Below, one piece after another: positions 36,881 to 48,652 of a stretch of DNA of 64,000 bases (the first letter of the stretch is position 1; every line of letters starts with the position of its first letter). This DNA comes from Taxillus chinensis (taxonomy: Eukaryota; Streptophyta; Magnoliopsida; Santalales; Loranthaceae). The position numbers were made by a program, and so were the translations under genes. Location: positions 23,898,148-23,962,147 of the forward strand of contig CM042090.1 in NCBI GenBank assembly GCA_023512835.1, written 5' to 3'. The notes under the pieces are model-generated. The model saw only the letters and a program-made list of their open reading frames with translations. It did no database searches and had not been told where the DNA came from.

Positions 36881-39800
36881 CTTCACAATAGTTTGTTCGG
36901 TCTCAAGCGCCTCTTGAGAGGTATGCTCAGCTTCAGGGGCACGAAGAACGACCTGAGAGGTCCCCTAATCGCTGGAGATCCCATGTTATGAAACTGCTTT
37001 CTTCTTCTTCTAGTTCTTGTCAACACTTGCAATCTGGACCTCATGTCATGAATCCTTACGCTTCCTTTTGTACTTCTGCACTGGCTCACTTGGTTGTTGT
37101 GAAACTGCTTGTTCAACAGTTACTTGTGCCAAATGCTCCTCCTGAGCTTAATTGTACCGGCACAACTGCTATTTTTTTAATTGATGAACTTTCCTCTTGA
37201 GCTGGTTTCTCCACAGATACTTGCTCCCCCTGAGAGAGAGGAATCTCTGCAGTCTTTTAAACTTGTGAAATGGGAGTAGAGACTACAGAGGCCTTTAAAC
37301 TCTGAATATTACTCCCCAACTCCTCAAACGCATGTCCGTTGAATATGTTTTTATGGCCTTCGACTGCGGGTTACTTGAACATGGATAACTGATATGCCCT
37401 TCACAACATCTTGAACGCTTGAACATAGGAATCTCTTTCCGACCCAACATTTTAAAAGATTTTTAAATAATTTTATCTTAAAATATTCATCCCGACCACC
37501 TCGTTATCATCAATCCCCTAGCCCTGACAAAATATCTGTGTACTCCCGGAAAGGCCATCCCTCCGGACCACAGCACGAGGTGAAGGCCTCATCATCAATT
37601 CCTCCGAACTGCAACACCTCTGGAGAGGCACTATACCAGCCGGTCCAGCCCCATGAGGCGCCGGGACCATGCGGACGGTGACCGACGACCCACACTTGTT
37701 GGTGACCTTGCAAGGGACGGTGTGGGGAAGACCTATTTTATTTCCCCAATATCCCCGTCGGATGGGGATATATATATAACTGACAACTTAATTAGTGAGG
37801 ATGATGGAGCCGCGGATGGCGGTCCTTGCTGCACTTTACGCCTAGGACGACGAGGTGGTGGTCCTTGCCGTTGAAAAAAGCACTACATTTGAAAAATTAT
37901 TAAAATTACATAAATGTTTGTCGTTATCAAATCATGACAGATGCATGTCTTGCAGATTGATCAGTTACATTTATTGAAATGTTCTATGTCATCGGTTTCA
38001 TTTGGTGTTGTCTCTGCATAAGGAAGCTGCTTGTGAATTGCTGGCTTGCTCTTTTGTAAGTTACGTACGTTGTAACTATAGCCGCTTTTTTGTTGCCACG
38101 ACAAGTTCCTGCGGGCATGGTCACGCCTTGAACTTTTGTCTTGCCGGCTGCATTTCATCTTTCCTTGTATCTGCCTCATCATCCTCGTCATAGGTGTCAT
38201 TAGCTAATTTGGTAAGGTCATCGACTTTATAGATGACTTCCAAGAAACAAAGCTTCTTTTTGTTGGGCCTTTCAATTTGAAGATATATGTCTGCAAAAGA
38301 AGGTGGTGTACGTGTCTCATTTGACTACAGGGATGGACAGGTCGCACAAAGCCGGGTCGGATGGGGATAGGATCGGACGGGGATGGGGATGGCGGGGAGT
38401 GGCAGTCGGTCTGGGTTGGAAACGTTGGCAGCAGTGAGGAGCAGGGATGGGGATGGCCGGGGATAGAGCCGGTGGGGACGAGGATGAACGTGGACGGTCG
38501 GACTTGTGCACTTCATGCTATTGTTTGGAAGTAGTGGGACACCAAGCTTGAAAACGGAGATGTAGAAAAAATAATAAAACAATATATAACAGCTGGTTAA
38601 ATTTAAAAGCAAGTAGTTATATTTGGTGAGTCATTTAATTATTAGCCAAATAACTTGTAGTTTGCAGGTAAGTTTTAAATTTTTTAATTTTTTTTTATTA
38701 AAATTTGACTTTAACGAGTCTGCTGTGAGTATTTTAAACACAATATGTTATCAAAATTCTTAATTCAAATATCAACTTAAATAAAAAATTATATTGACTC
38801 CATAAACTTTTAAGGTTAATCTTAATTTATCTAATGAATATGCATTTCAACGCAAACTTGTATGATAAAGAATAGAATCAGGCTCTCTTTCGGAAAAGTG
38901 GGAATCTAAATTCTAACAGACCCACGTTCTTTTTCTTTTCACCTAACGCCCATTTATGACTATTCCATCAGTGAATCGGATACAACTATAAATATAAAAA
39001 TTTCAAGACAAAATCACAGTGCAGATACAAATTGTCGCTATCATTGCACGGTTGAATAAGAAAGTTTAGAAAAAATCCGATAACCCAACAACACTCAGCA
39101 CCCGAATTAGAAAAATTAGGCATGAAACCCAATCCATCCAAAATTACCCCTACTTCAAAACTTTTCAACATGCAAATCACTCGTTTTTGGGCAAAAATGG
39201 AAGACCCAATAGTATGACATTTTTTTTTGGTGAATGTAAGATTTTTTATTGGAAAGATAAAATTTCCCTATAGAATACTTATTTTACTAATTAAGAGGAT
39301 AAATTTTTGACAAAATTTTCCTAGCAAACGGGCACAGCCCTACCTCAAAGTGGCTACTTTCGCCTGTGACTCTAATTGAAAAAGCAAAAGAGTGAGAAAT
39401 AAAAAAAATTGTATCTTACATTCATTTTTCACTTTCTACAACATCTTTAGGGATGCCCTAGGCGACTTCTATTTCAACGATTACACCAATGCCACCTTCC
39501 ATTAGTCCTACTTCAAGGATGTCATTGTTGATGTTGAGGTTGATAGGAGGCTCATCGTGCATATTGGTCCGACAATGTAGAACAATAGTTGGACTTTTAG
39601 GTAATTTTCAATTAAAAGTTTTTTCATCACTTCACATTTCCCATGTATAAAAAGTTATGAGAAATCTTTTTCATCCCATTTCATTTCATAGGATACCAAA
39701 CATAGGATGATAATGTTGGTCTTATTTCCATATTATTGGTAATGTGATTCTCAGGTTGATTGCATTTCTTATCTATTTTACTGATATATATCAAACAAGC

Positions 39801-40557
39801 TATAATAATATGTTTGCTACAAGAAAAAAAAATGAAACCAACACTACAAATAAAATTAATGACCCATACCAATAGAAGTTTATACTGACAAATAAAAAAA
39901 TTAGGTTTATACCAACATAAAATTAAATAGTGAGTATGCACCGATATATACTAACAAGCATATATTCATCAGGTATAAATAGATTTATAAAAGTAGTTTA
40001 CTACTTATCCATATGTATATGTTTATTTATCTTAACAAATTACTAATGATATTTGGATATAGATGCACCCAAACTCATTACCGGTCTAATTTCATTTCAT
40101 TAATATTCTTTACGCTATGGTTTAATATGGATTAGTTTTGTTGGTTTATCCGTTTATATAGTATTTTTAAATCAAACTGATGTTCTTTAATTTATAAAAA
40201 TAATAAATTAAAATTGATTAATTAAAATAAAAAATCATTTGATCTTGTTTATCATCTCCTCAATTAGATTAAAACGATAAATACTATGCAAATAAATATA
40301 TAATTAACACTCTTATTTGTTCACTAATATTTATATAGATGTATATCAGTATTGCTGAGACCTCAACTCATTTGCTACCTCACATGTTATCACTAACTCT
40401 TGGTTTGATTATCCAATTGGCTAAACTAAAATATGGATTTTTCAAAGTTGAAACAAAATGAATAAACCAATTTTAAAACTATATATTTTTCAGTTTATGC
40501 ACGGCACCGGCTCGAAAACTCGCCATCCGTCCGATTGTCCTTCCCCCAAACACATCC
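36881..40557. other. Gene-poor region between the SBT-B arm and the 40.5-kb gene
   Basis: 36881-36998 is the end of the duplicated block. Coding-like debris: on the minus strand about 38280-38115 an open stretch reads RPNKKKLCFLEVIYKVDDLT, then KLANDTYDEDDEADT (acidic), and on the plus strand about 39446-39575 reads ALGDFYFNDYTNATFH, stop, SYFKDVIVDVEVDRRLIVHI. Neither is recognised. 38330-38510 is GC-rich with GGGGATGG repeats. The rest is AT-rich. Confidence 0.4.
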
Positions 40558-42163
40558 ATGGCCATAAAAGTTCCACCCCCATCCCAAACCCTCCTCTTCT
40601 TCCTCCTCCTCATCGCCGCGCCGGCGCCGTCCCTCTCCTTCTCCTATTTCCAATGCAGAACGCTAATTTCACTCACTCACTCGCTCATGATTCGGGTCTC
40701 CAACCTCCGCGCCGCCCGCGGAGACTCGGCCGGCGCGGAGCGAGCCAGGCTCGTCGCCGAAAAGCTCGAGCAAGGGTTAGGGCTAGGGTTCTGGAAGCTC
40801 GCGTGGTCCTTGAGCTGGGACTACGTTAAGAACTTCGCGTGGCGAGACATCGCAGGCGCAGAAATGCTCGCCGCCGTAGGAGACCTCAAAGAGTTGCTGG
40901 GTTTTCTGAACGAGTTAACTCGTATGGACACGGGCTCGGATCGCGCTTCTTGGGTGCAGCGGAACTACGGGCGTGTGCTTACGGAGTCCAATTCGCTGTT
41001 TCGGAAATTTCTCAATGTGTTTCGCCAATCGGTGCGTTCCCAAACATCGAGCGTTTTACTTTATTTATTTATTTATTTTAATTTTGTGCATTGCAGTTCT
41101 TACGCAGTAAACAAACACTAGACTTGGTTTCAAATTACAGTACTTATGTCACCGTTATTTGCCCTAACCGCCGTTTTCTGCTTTTTTTTTTTTTTTTTTT
41201 TTGAGAAAAAGGAAAAAGAAGAAGCTTCGGATAGCCAAAAAAAAAAAATCCCAGTCATTACCGGGTATTTAAAACCGTGTCTTTGATCCATTGTAGTTCT
41301 TGAATATAAAATTGCATATGATGTAATCTTAACCATTGCAATCCAATGTATAAGATTTAGGTTTATTTTTTCTTGGCACACTACTGTTTTCTAGCATAAA
41401 ATCTGTGTTGCATTGTAGTTCTTGGCTATCATATCATTTGTAGTGAAGTCATAGCTGTTGCAATCGAGCACATAGGATTTGCAGGCCACTCCATGCTTTG
41501 TCCATTATACGCCGCACATTCTTCGCATTGCCTCATCGTTAATGTCAATTAGCTGGCTCAAATCATCACATGAAAGGGTGGGCTGGGTTTTACAACCCCT
41601 GTCATGATTTCCATGAACTATGATTCCTGCCACATTTACCCCTTGTCTGTAGTAATAGTATAGTTAGTTATAGACAAGATAGAGAATCGGCAACCGATAG
41701 GACTATTAGAACCTTTGCCTATTCCGGAAAAACCTTGAAAAAGCGTCTCCATGGACTTCTAGAATGTTTAAAACTCAGCCCACCCATAGTAATACTACAA
41801 CTTTGAACACACGCAGTTCTTGTCATAAGATTTAGGGTCACTCTGTTCAACACTGCACATTCTACACTTGCCTCATCCGTCCACTTTTTAGCTCAAATCA
41901 CGTGCATTTCATGAAGGCTCTGATTGGGCTTTTTTTTTTTTTTTTGGCTGTCCTCATGAATATTGTATTTTGTTTTTGGGGCTTGATTATAGGGACCCTT
42001 GAGGGAGCTAGTCGAGGCAGTGCAGAGAGAAGTGATGGATGGAGGTTTGCTGAAAGACTGCCTTGATTTGGGGAGCAATGACTTGAAGGGTGTAATTCAA
42101 GTCTTCAAGGAGTTGACAATGCAGTTCTCTTCTACTCCTTCCAATGGACATGATGATCTATGA
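40558..42163 (+). CDS. Uncharacterised 214-aa protein with signal peptide
   Basis: Two exons, 40558-41031 and 41993-42163, with a GT-AG intron of 961 bp in phase 0; 214 aa plus stop. The N-terminus is a clear hydrophobic signal or anchor (residues 10-30, LLFFLLLIAAPAPSLSFSY). The rest is predicted helical: AGAERARLVAEKLEQGL, a Trp-rich stretch (FWKLAWSLSWDYVKNFAW), LAAVGDLKELLGFLNELTR, and FRQSGPLRELVEAVQREV spanning the splice junction. GC content jumps to well above its surroundings at the first exon, as in many plant first exons, and the start sits in a good context (ATCCATGG). I do not recognise the family; it reads like a conserved plant-specific secreted or ER protein. Its length and clean splicing make a real gene likely. 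An upstream in-frame start was not found. Confidence 0.75.
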
Positions 42164-44391
42164 AATTTCCAAGGAATGAAGAAAGGACAAAACCACTGTC
42201 AATGATTTGATTCAGAGCTACAAAATTTTCATTCGCTTGGTTTCTCTAAAGCCTTTTGCTGAATTCTGTAAATCAGTCTCTTGCTTGTAGTATATGATGG
42301 GCACGCATTTGTACATATAATGAATGCTACTATATTCAACTGCATTTATATGGAACTCTTTTATGTGGATAAGATCATGGAGAGAGATTGTAACTTGTAA
42401 AGCCAGGGTTTTATTGTAATTAAATTTAATTGTAACTTTTGTTGTATCTAAACTTATTATAGATGCTTTAAACTCTAACACACCACTTATAAAAGACACG
42501 GATTCGCAGTTTCCATATTGAATAATTGGGTCGGATCGGGTCTGGACACCATGCTCTCGGACACCAGCTGTTAGACACTCAACCCTCTGATACTCTGTTT
42601 TGGGACACTCGGCCTTCGAGCTCCACTTTCCATCTTCTGTCTTCGATACTCGCCTTCAGACACTTGTTTTTAGACACTCAGCCTCCGAACTTTGGCTTTG
42701 GACTCTATCTCTGGACAACGGGTTTTTAGACCCCAGACTTCTTTCTCACTGCTAGCGTCCTCCTGTCTGAGTCCCGTAAAAGTTTTGTTCAATACTAGAA
42801 CTTGTCTGGGTAATCTTTTATACAGATTCAAGCCACCATTCAATAGTTTAAATGCTATTAAGTGGACTGACACACCATTTATATTCAATTTATTCAACTC
42901 TCGATCCAAAACATCAAAATTTAGTTATTTTTATCTAATTAAATTATGTTCTCCACTATTTTTTTTATTAATTAATCAACTCCATACTATAATTAATTTT
43001 TTCTACTACAATTACTTTTCAATATACTTTTGTTTCTTAATAATTAATTATGAAAAAAAGTTAATTATATGCTTTTATTAATAATAATTAATAATTATTT
43101 TAAATAAAATAAAATTACGCTAACTTTATAAAGCGAACTCGATTATCAAAGATTTAAAATTCTTCATCCAATTCTATTGGGTCCATGTGTTGGATGAAGA
43201 CTCATGGCCTAAAGAACGTGGGTCACTTTTGGTGCGTAAGGGTAAGGATGCAGAGCAGACAAGGCCCATGAGATACTTGTCCTTAATTTATGTTATTAGA
43301 CTCTATTAGTGTAAAATGAACTGTTAGTCCATATATTAGTTTGTGATTAGTACGAATAGGAACTAGATTAGAAAACTTTTAATCTATTTCAATTACATCA
43401 CTAAACGGATCGGTCTATTTAAGTTCGGATCAATTTTTTTGTTAAAATTTGTTTTTGAATTATTACATATCCTACCTAATATATTAGTATTTAGAGCCTA
43501 AAAATATTAATTTTAAAATTAATATTTTAAAACATATTAATATTTCTAAAACAAATTTTAACAAACTAGGAGTGGCCTGATTTTAAAATTAAAATTTTAA
43601 AACATATTTAATAAAATTAACTTATAATAATTTTTAAATAAATAAATAAATATGGACCGATTCATGTATGCATGCAGACCGGATTGAATTAGAAAAATTC
43701 TGATCCATTAAAAGTGTGGGCCTAAACGAACTAGCCCATTTAGGTCCGTTCTGTTACGGACCAGATTGGAACCTGGTTCATTTTACACTCCTATTAGACC
43801 TAAGGCTCCGTATTTACTGTATTTTTTTCTTAGGGTAAGGAATTCTTTATTAAAAATATCTAAAAATTATATTTTTAAGATTCTTTTTTGCAATTAAAAT
43901 TTTAATAAAATAAATAATAATTTTTTAAAATATAATCAAATGATAATTATTTTCTATTTATTAAAATAGTTATTTTTTAAATAACATTACTTTATATTTT
44001 GTCCTTTCATCATATTTACTTTTTGATTCAAAAGAATAAATAAATATTTTAAAAATAAAAAATTAAAATAAAAAATTTGAAAAGTAAATTTTAAAAAATA
44101 TCTTATTTGTTTAATCTGTTTTATTTTCAAAACACGATTGTTTTTAAAAACTGTGAGCACAAATGAATTTACACCACTCATAAATACTAAAAAATTCATC
44201 GGACCTACTATTTTAAAAAACAATCATATTTTCAATAGTAATACACTTTATTCTAAAAAGTCAATTTTAAAGAGAATGTAATGATATTTGCAAACTATTT
44301 ATATGTATTTTTTTAATTTGAAGTTAGTTTTACAAAAAATATATAAAAATTATATTTCTCAAACTCTCTATTTTAACACAAAATTTAATAA
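42164..44391. other. 3' flank and gene-free AT-rich DNA
   Basis: The first 300 bp probably hold the 3' UTR. 42530-42740 is a peculiar GACACTC-rich tract (separate entry). 43800-44280 contains a palindromic MITE-like stretch related to 48960-49135. No gene recognised. Confidence 0.4.
42540..42740. repeat. Degenerate GACACTC-rich repeat tract
   Basis: The words GGACACC, AGACACTCAACC, GGACACTCGGCCTTCGA, GATACTCGCCTTCAGACAC and AGACACTCAGCCTCCGA recur about every 15-30 bases. It looks like an old variable-period minisatellite or the end of an unrecognised element. It is GC-richer than its surroundings. Confidence 0.5.
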
Positions 44392-44838
44392 TTATTTAAA
44401 TTTAATATATACTATTCTATCTCTATTTTCTTGCATTTTTAACTTTTTAATAGGAAAAAACGAAGAGCAGCTCCCAAAATCGTCTCCTCCCTTCTCTGCC
44501 GCCATTGAACAATGAGATACTGAGTTGGTGTCCTTGGCGATCTCCCCAAGGTAGGCATCCACGGTCGTGGAGAGTCTCTGACTCTCTGTATATGATGAGA
44601 GCGAAGAGGAACGCTGATGATTTCTGATGATGTCCTTGTCACGACAGATTTTGTCCTTATTTGAAACGGCTCCTGCAGCGACAATGGCATTCACCGTGAA
44701 TCCAGAGACAATTCTTGTGACGCTTTCCAACTTCAACAATTTCTCACAGCGGTTGTTGTTGATGGAAAATAACAATAAATCTTCCACGATGACGTGCTCC
44801 AGAACCATTTGGCAATGACTGCCTGCTGTTAAGAGCAA
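44392..44838 (-). CDS. Unrecognised 148-codon open frame
   Basis: The minus-strand frame starts MLLTAGSHCQMVLEHVIVED and runs through LLKLESVTRIVSGFTVNAIV to a lysine-rich end in AT-rich DNA. Composition in 44460-44840 is less AT-rich than around it. No signal peptide, motif or splice context supports a gene. It may be a captured or decayed exon. Low confidence that it is expressed. Confidence 0.2.
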   Translation of the reverse strand: MLLTAGSHCQMVLEHVIVEDLLLFSINNNRCEKLLKLESVTRIVSGFTVNAIVAAGAVSNKDKICRDKDIIRNHQRSSSLSSYTESQRLSTTVDAYLGEIAKDTNSVSHCSMAAEKGGDDFGSCSSFFPIKKLKMQENRDRIVYIKFK

Positions 44839-44959
44839 GGCAGATTGGAGAAGACAAAGGAACCACTTATCAACTCTGCTGATTAAAAAAGTAAATAAAT
44901 AGTTAAAAATTAATAGTTTAATAAGCCTTTATAATAAATATAGATAACAAAATATTCTT

Positions 44960-45030
44960 AGGAAGATTAAGATTATTGAACCCAACAACCTCCCTCCTCT
45001 TTAACCATTAGACTATATCACTTTTGTTTC
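44960..45030 (-). mobile_element. Candidate SINE head (tRNA-like A and B boxes)
   Basis: Minus strand: TGATATAGTCTAATGGTTAA (A-box-like TAGTCTAATGG) and, about 30 bases on, GTTGGGTTCAATAATC (B-box-like). This is the usual pattern of plant tRNA-derived SINEs. The 3' end and target duplication are not defined. Confidence 0.35.
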
Positions 45031-46215
45031 ATAGACTTTTATAATTAATATATATACTTATAATATAATATAATAATATTAATAAAAGGTGCATGATTTA
45101 TTTCTCACCAAAACTAAAATGAAGCATTCTTTTTTACCGAAAATGAGAAACGAGACAACTTAGAACCCGCCCCTTCTTATCCCATTGTCATTCCTAATAA
45201 TAGATATACTAAAAAGTCTATTCTAAATAAGCACATTCTCATCCCACTCTGATTTTATGTAAGAGCATCATATTGTGTGGCATATTTTTTTTTAAATTTA
45301 ACTAAAAATAATACTTCTTTAAATGTTATCCTAAAATTTATTCATTTACAAAAAACCTTCTACATTTCATTTCCCATAATTTTTCTATTATATTAAAATA
45401 ATATTTTTATATTCTTTTTTTCTCTTCTACTTATTATAGCAATTCCAAATAATCAATATGTGTCAAAAACAATATAAAAATTTATATGAAAAACTTTTGA
45501 GGAATAAATAATGAATTCCTAAATATAGAAAAATACTATTTATTTGTTATTTTAAAATTTTATTTTAGAGAAACTTATAAATGACTATTTTTATTAAAAT
45601 CTTAAATTTATTTCCTAAATTATAAGAAAAGTATGTATATAGAAAAGCTGACTATTTCCTAAATTAAATGACCTAATAGTTTTCTTACTATAATTTAGAG
45701 ATATGTTTTTAATTTTTTTAAAAGCTTTCTATCTGATTTTCTCAAATAGGGTTTTGGAGACAGTGTTATGTACAGTATATTCTCAAATTTGGATATCTAT
45801 TAGTCATTTTTCAAATATGTTTACTATCATTTTTATATATTTATTAATGCATAGAGATTTTTGAATGATTATAATAAATGGGAGAGAGGAAAAATAGTAA
45901 AAATATTATTTAAAAAATATTATTTTAAAGTAGAAATATAGAGATGAAGAATGATATTCAAATACTTTTTAGAAAATAAATAAGTGCTAGTAAAATAATG
46001 AACTGTAACCCCAAAAAACAAATGTGGAGAAGTAAAATCGGATGGTGATGCTGGAAACCGTACCTTGATGAGGAGAAAATTTTAGAGAGGCAAGTTGATA
46101 CTTATTGCCTAGTTCTTTTAAGCACAAATCATACTGTAGGGCAGTAGATGGAGTTATTGGAGTATTGGAAAAACATAACTAATGCTTGCTCTATATAAAC
46201 ATAACTAATGCTTGC

Positions 46216-46267
<52 letters not shown>

Positions 46268-46837
46268 ATATAGGTAAAAATGTGGCACCCCATCCTTAAA
46301 TATTTACTAAAAATAAGCCATTAATTCCTCGGAAATGTAAGATGTATACAGCAGCAAACTTGGTGACCCCTGAGAGTTTTTAGCGCACTTTTCTCCTTGT
46401 TTTATGGGTTCCTCCCTGGGGCGACAATTGCAGTAATTGTAAGTTTCTGTAGATGAGTTTGACCATGAAAATAGGCCTGCCTGTCAAGACAATAGTCCAT
46501 TTCCTCTCTCTCTCTCTCTCTCAATAGGGGTGGAAGAAGAAACACGGTAAAAACCCAATATTGTACCCACCAACAAAGAGCAGGAAGCAGTGTTATCTAC
46601 ATATACAGTAAAGTGAACACAAAAATGACAATGAAATTGATGAAATCCAATTTGATAAATATTTTATTGTTTCCTATATGCATATATATATATATATTGT
46701 TCTAATCCATCTACCAAATTTCAATTTGTTCCACCTTAAATGCTTGATAATCAAATCAGATACGGGGATGCAGGCTAGTGTAAAGCAGGGAAGTGAAATC
46801 CGCCATCATGATTATGTAAGGCCTAGGAGTACATACA

Positions 46838-46911
<74 letters not shown>

Positions 46912-47121
46912 TTCTTTCCATAATTAATTTCACATATGACATAAAGCTGGCATTTAGGTCACAATACCATCTACAAATGGTAAAAATAACTAGTAATTAG
47001 GGCTGGCCGCTTCAGGATACTTGACCATTCTGCTTCTTAATTATCTTTGTCTTAAAATCTACAGCCAAAGAATTTCAAAAACCTGCTGCAGAAGTTACTG
47101 GTCTTTGGAGCATATTATTCA
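45031..47121. other. Gene-free DNA downstream of the AG-like gene
   Basis: AT-rich, with a (TA)n tract (46219-46272) and a pure (GA)n tract (46841-46908). No coding sequence seen. A possible AG 3' UTR exon is near its right end. Confidence 0.5.
46841..46908. repeat. (GA)n microsatellite, ~68 bp
   Basis: An uninterrupted GA run downstream of the AG-like gene. Confidence 0.95.
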
Positions 47122-47122
47122 A
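46985..47122 (-). other. Possible 3' UTR exon of the AG-like gene
   Basis: A GTAAGC donor directly follows the AG stop codon (TGA ends at 47623, GT at 47622-47621). A good acceptor (TTATGCGCAG) ends at 47123. The downstream end of the exon is not defined. Without splicing, the 3' UTR would simply run on from the stop. Confidence 0.35.
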
Positions 47123-47622
47123 CTGCGCATAAAACATAGAACCAGAGAGCGTATTAGCGCATTGCTAATTCAAATTGTTGTTTAGGCCTACAGTGTCATA
47201 TACAATCCCAACCATGCATGAAGGTCAATGGTGATTGATGAAGTTAATGGGACAAGGGAATATGCGTCATAAATTTGGGTCTGAATTCAATTTAAAGTTT
47301 CCATATCAGAACGCAATTATGTATGCATCTGTAGTGTTTCTCTCTCTCTCTCTCCATATATATATATATATATATATATATCCGATTCATGTATGGCATA
47401 CAATTATAAAAACGTAAATGAATAAAAATGGGCATATATTTTTTGTCTCTCAATTATTGATCATGAGCAAAGGGTTTTTGTGTTTGCTTTAGTCTCCTAT
47501 AAAAAAGAATATATATGTACGGGGCAGGCTGCAACCATACATGCATACAATTAATGCGAGTGTGTGTGTGTGTGTGGAGATTGCATGCAAGACCTGATCC
47601 CAAGAGAGAGAAGTATGCTTAC

Positions 47623-48610
47623 TCAGACAAGCTGAAGGGGCATATGGTCATCCCGGGGGTACTGATGTTGTTGGACAGGTTGCAGTGCATTTACTTGGAA
47701 ATAGTTTCGAGCATCATATTGCTGCTGGGATTGGGAAGGTATCAGCTGCTCATAGTTATTAGGCCCCGCTGCCATAAGGTTCGCCTGTTCGTGGCTCCTC
47801 TCGGTCTCAGCTATCTATTTCGTATGTGACAGAAACACAAATACAAGAATAAAAGCCCAATGTAGTCAAGGCATATGAAAACAAATATTTATTTAATAGA
47901 GAAGAAAAAAGAAAAATGGAGAAATTAACCTTTGCCCTCAGGTATTGGTTATTGTTGCTCAAATCAATTTCCTGATGAAATGCAGTGTTTGTATTATGAT
48001 ATAGTAATAACATTTCCAAATCATAGAGTAACTTAATTAAATCAAGTACATGTAATAACATTGTTGCTCACCCTTTTCTGCATATACTCGACCTCAGCAA
48101 ACAGCTTGTCATTCTGTGAAGCGTGGAGACACAGGTTAGGTTTAAAAAGATAAAATAAAACCCTTGTTTCCAGAGAGGGAGTTCCAATTAAGAAACTTTT
48201 CTGATAGTCGCAATGACTCTTTATAATACTAAACTTCATGGAATTTTTAGTACAAAAAACCTTTTTTGCTCGAATTTTGCTAATGCTTTTTTCTAATCTG
48301 GTCTCCAGGTTCTTCAGATCCTTGAGATTCAGAGAGCCTAAAGAGTCACCAAGCATATTCCTGGAACGTAGTGGATTATATACGATGTAGAAGTAAGGGA
48401 AAATTAATGAGACAAATTAAAGTTCACGTACTGATTGCAAATACCCCTTGAAATTTACCTGTTAGAATTCTGCAAGTTACTGATTTGTTGGCGCAGTTTC
48501 AAGGATTGTTTTTGATAGTACTGAAATAATATTGACATAAAAATTCATGTATTAGGATGACATGAACATTGTATACTTCAAGCAATCTATATAGCATAGC
48601 ATTCCAATTT

Positions 48611-48652
<42 letters not shown>

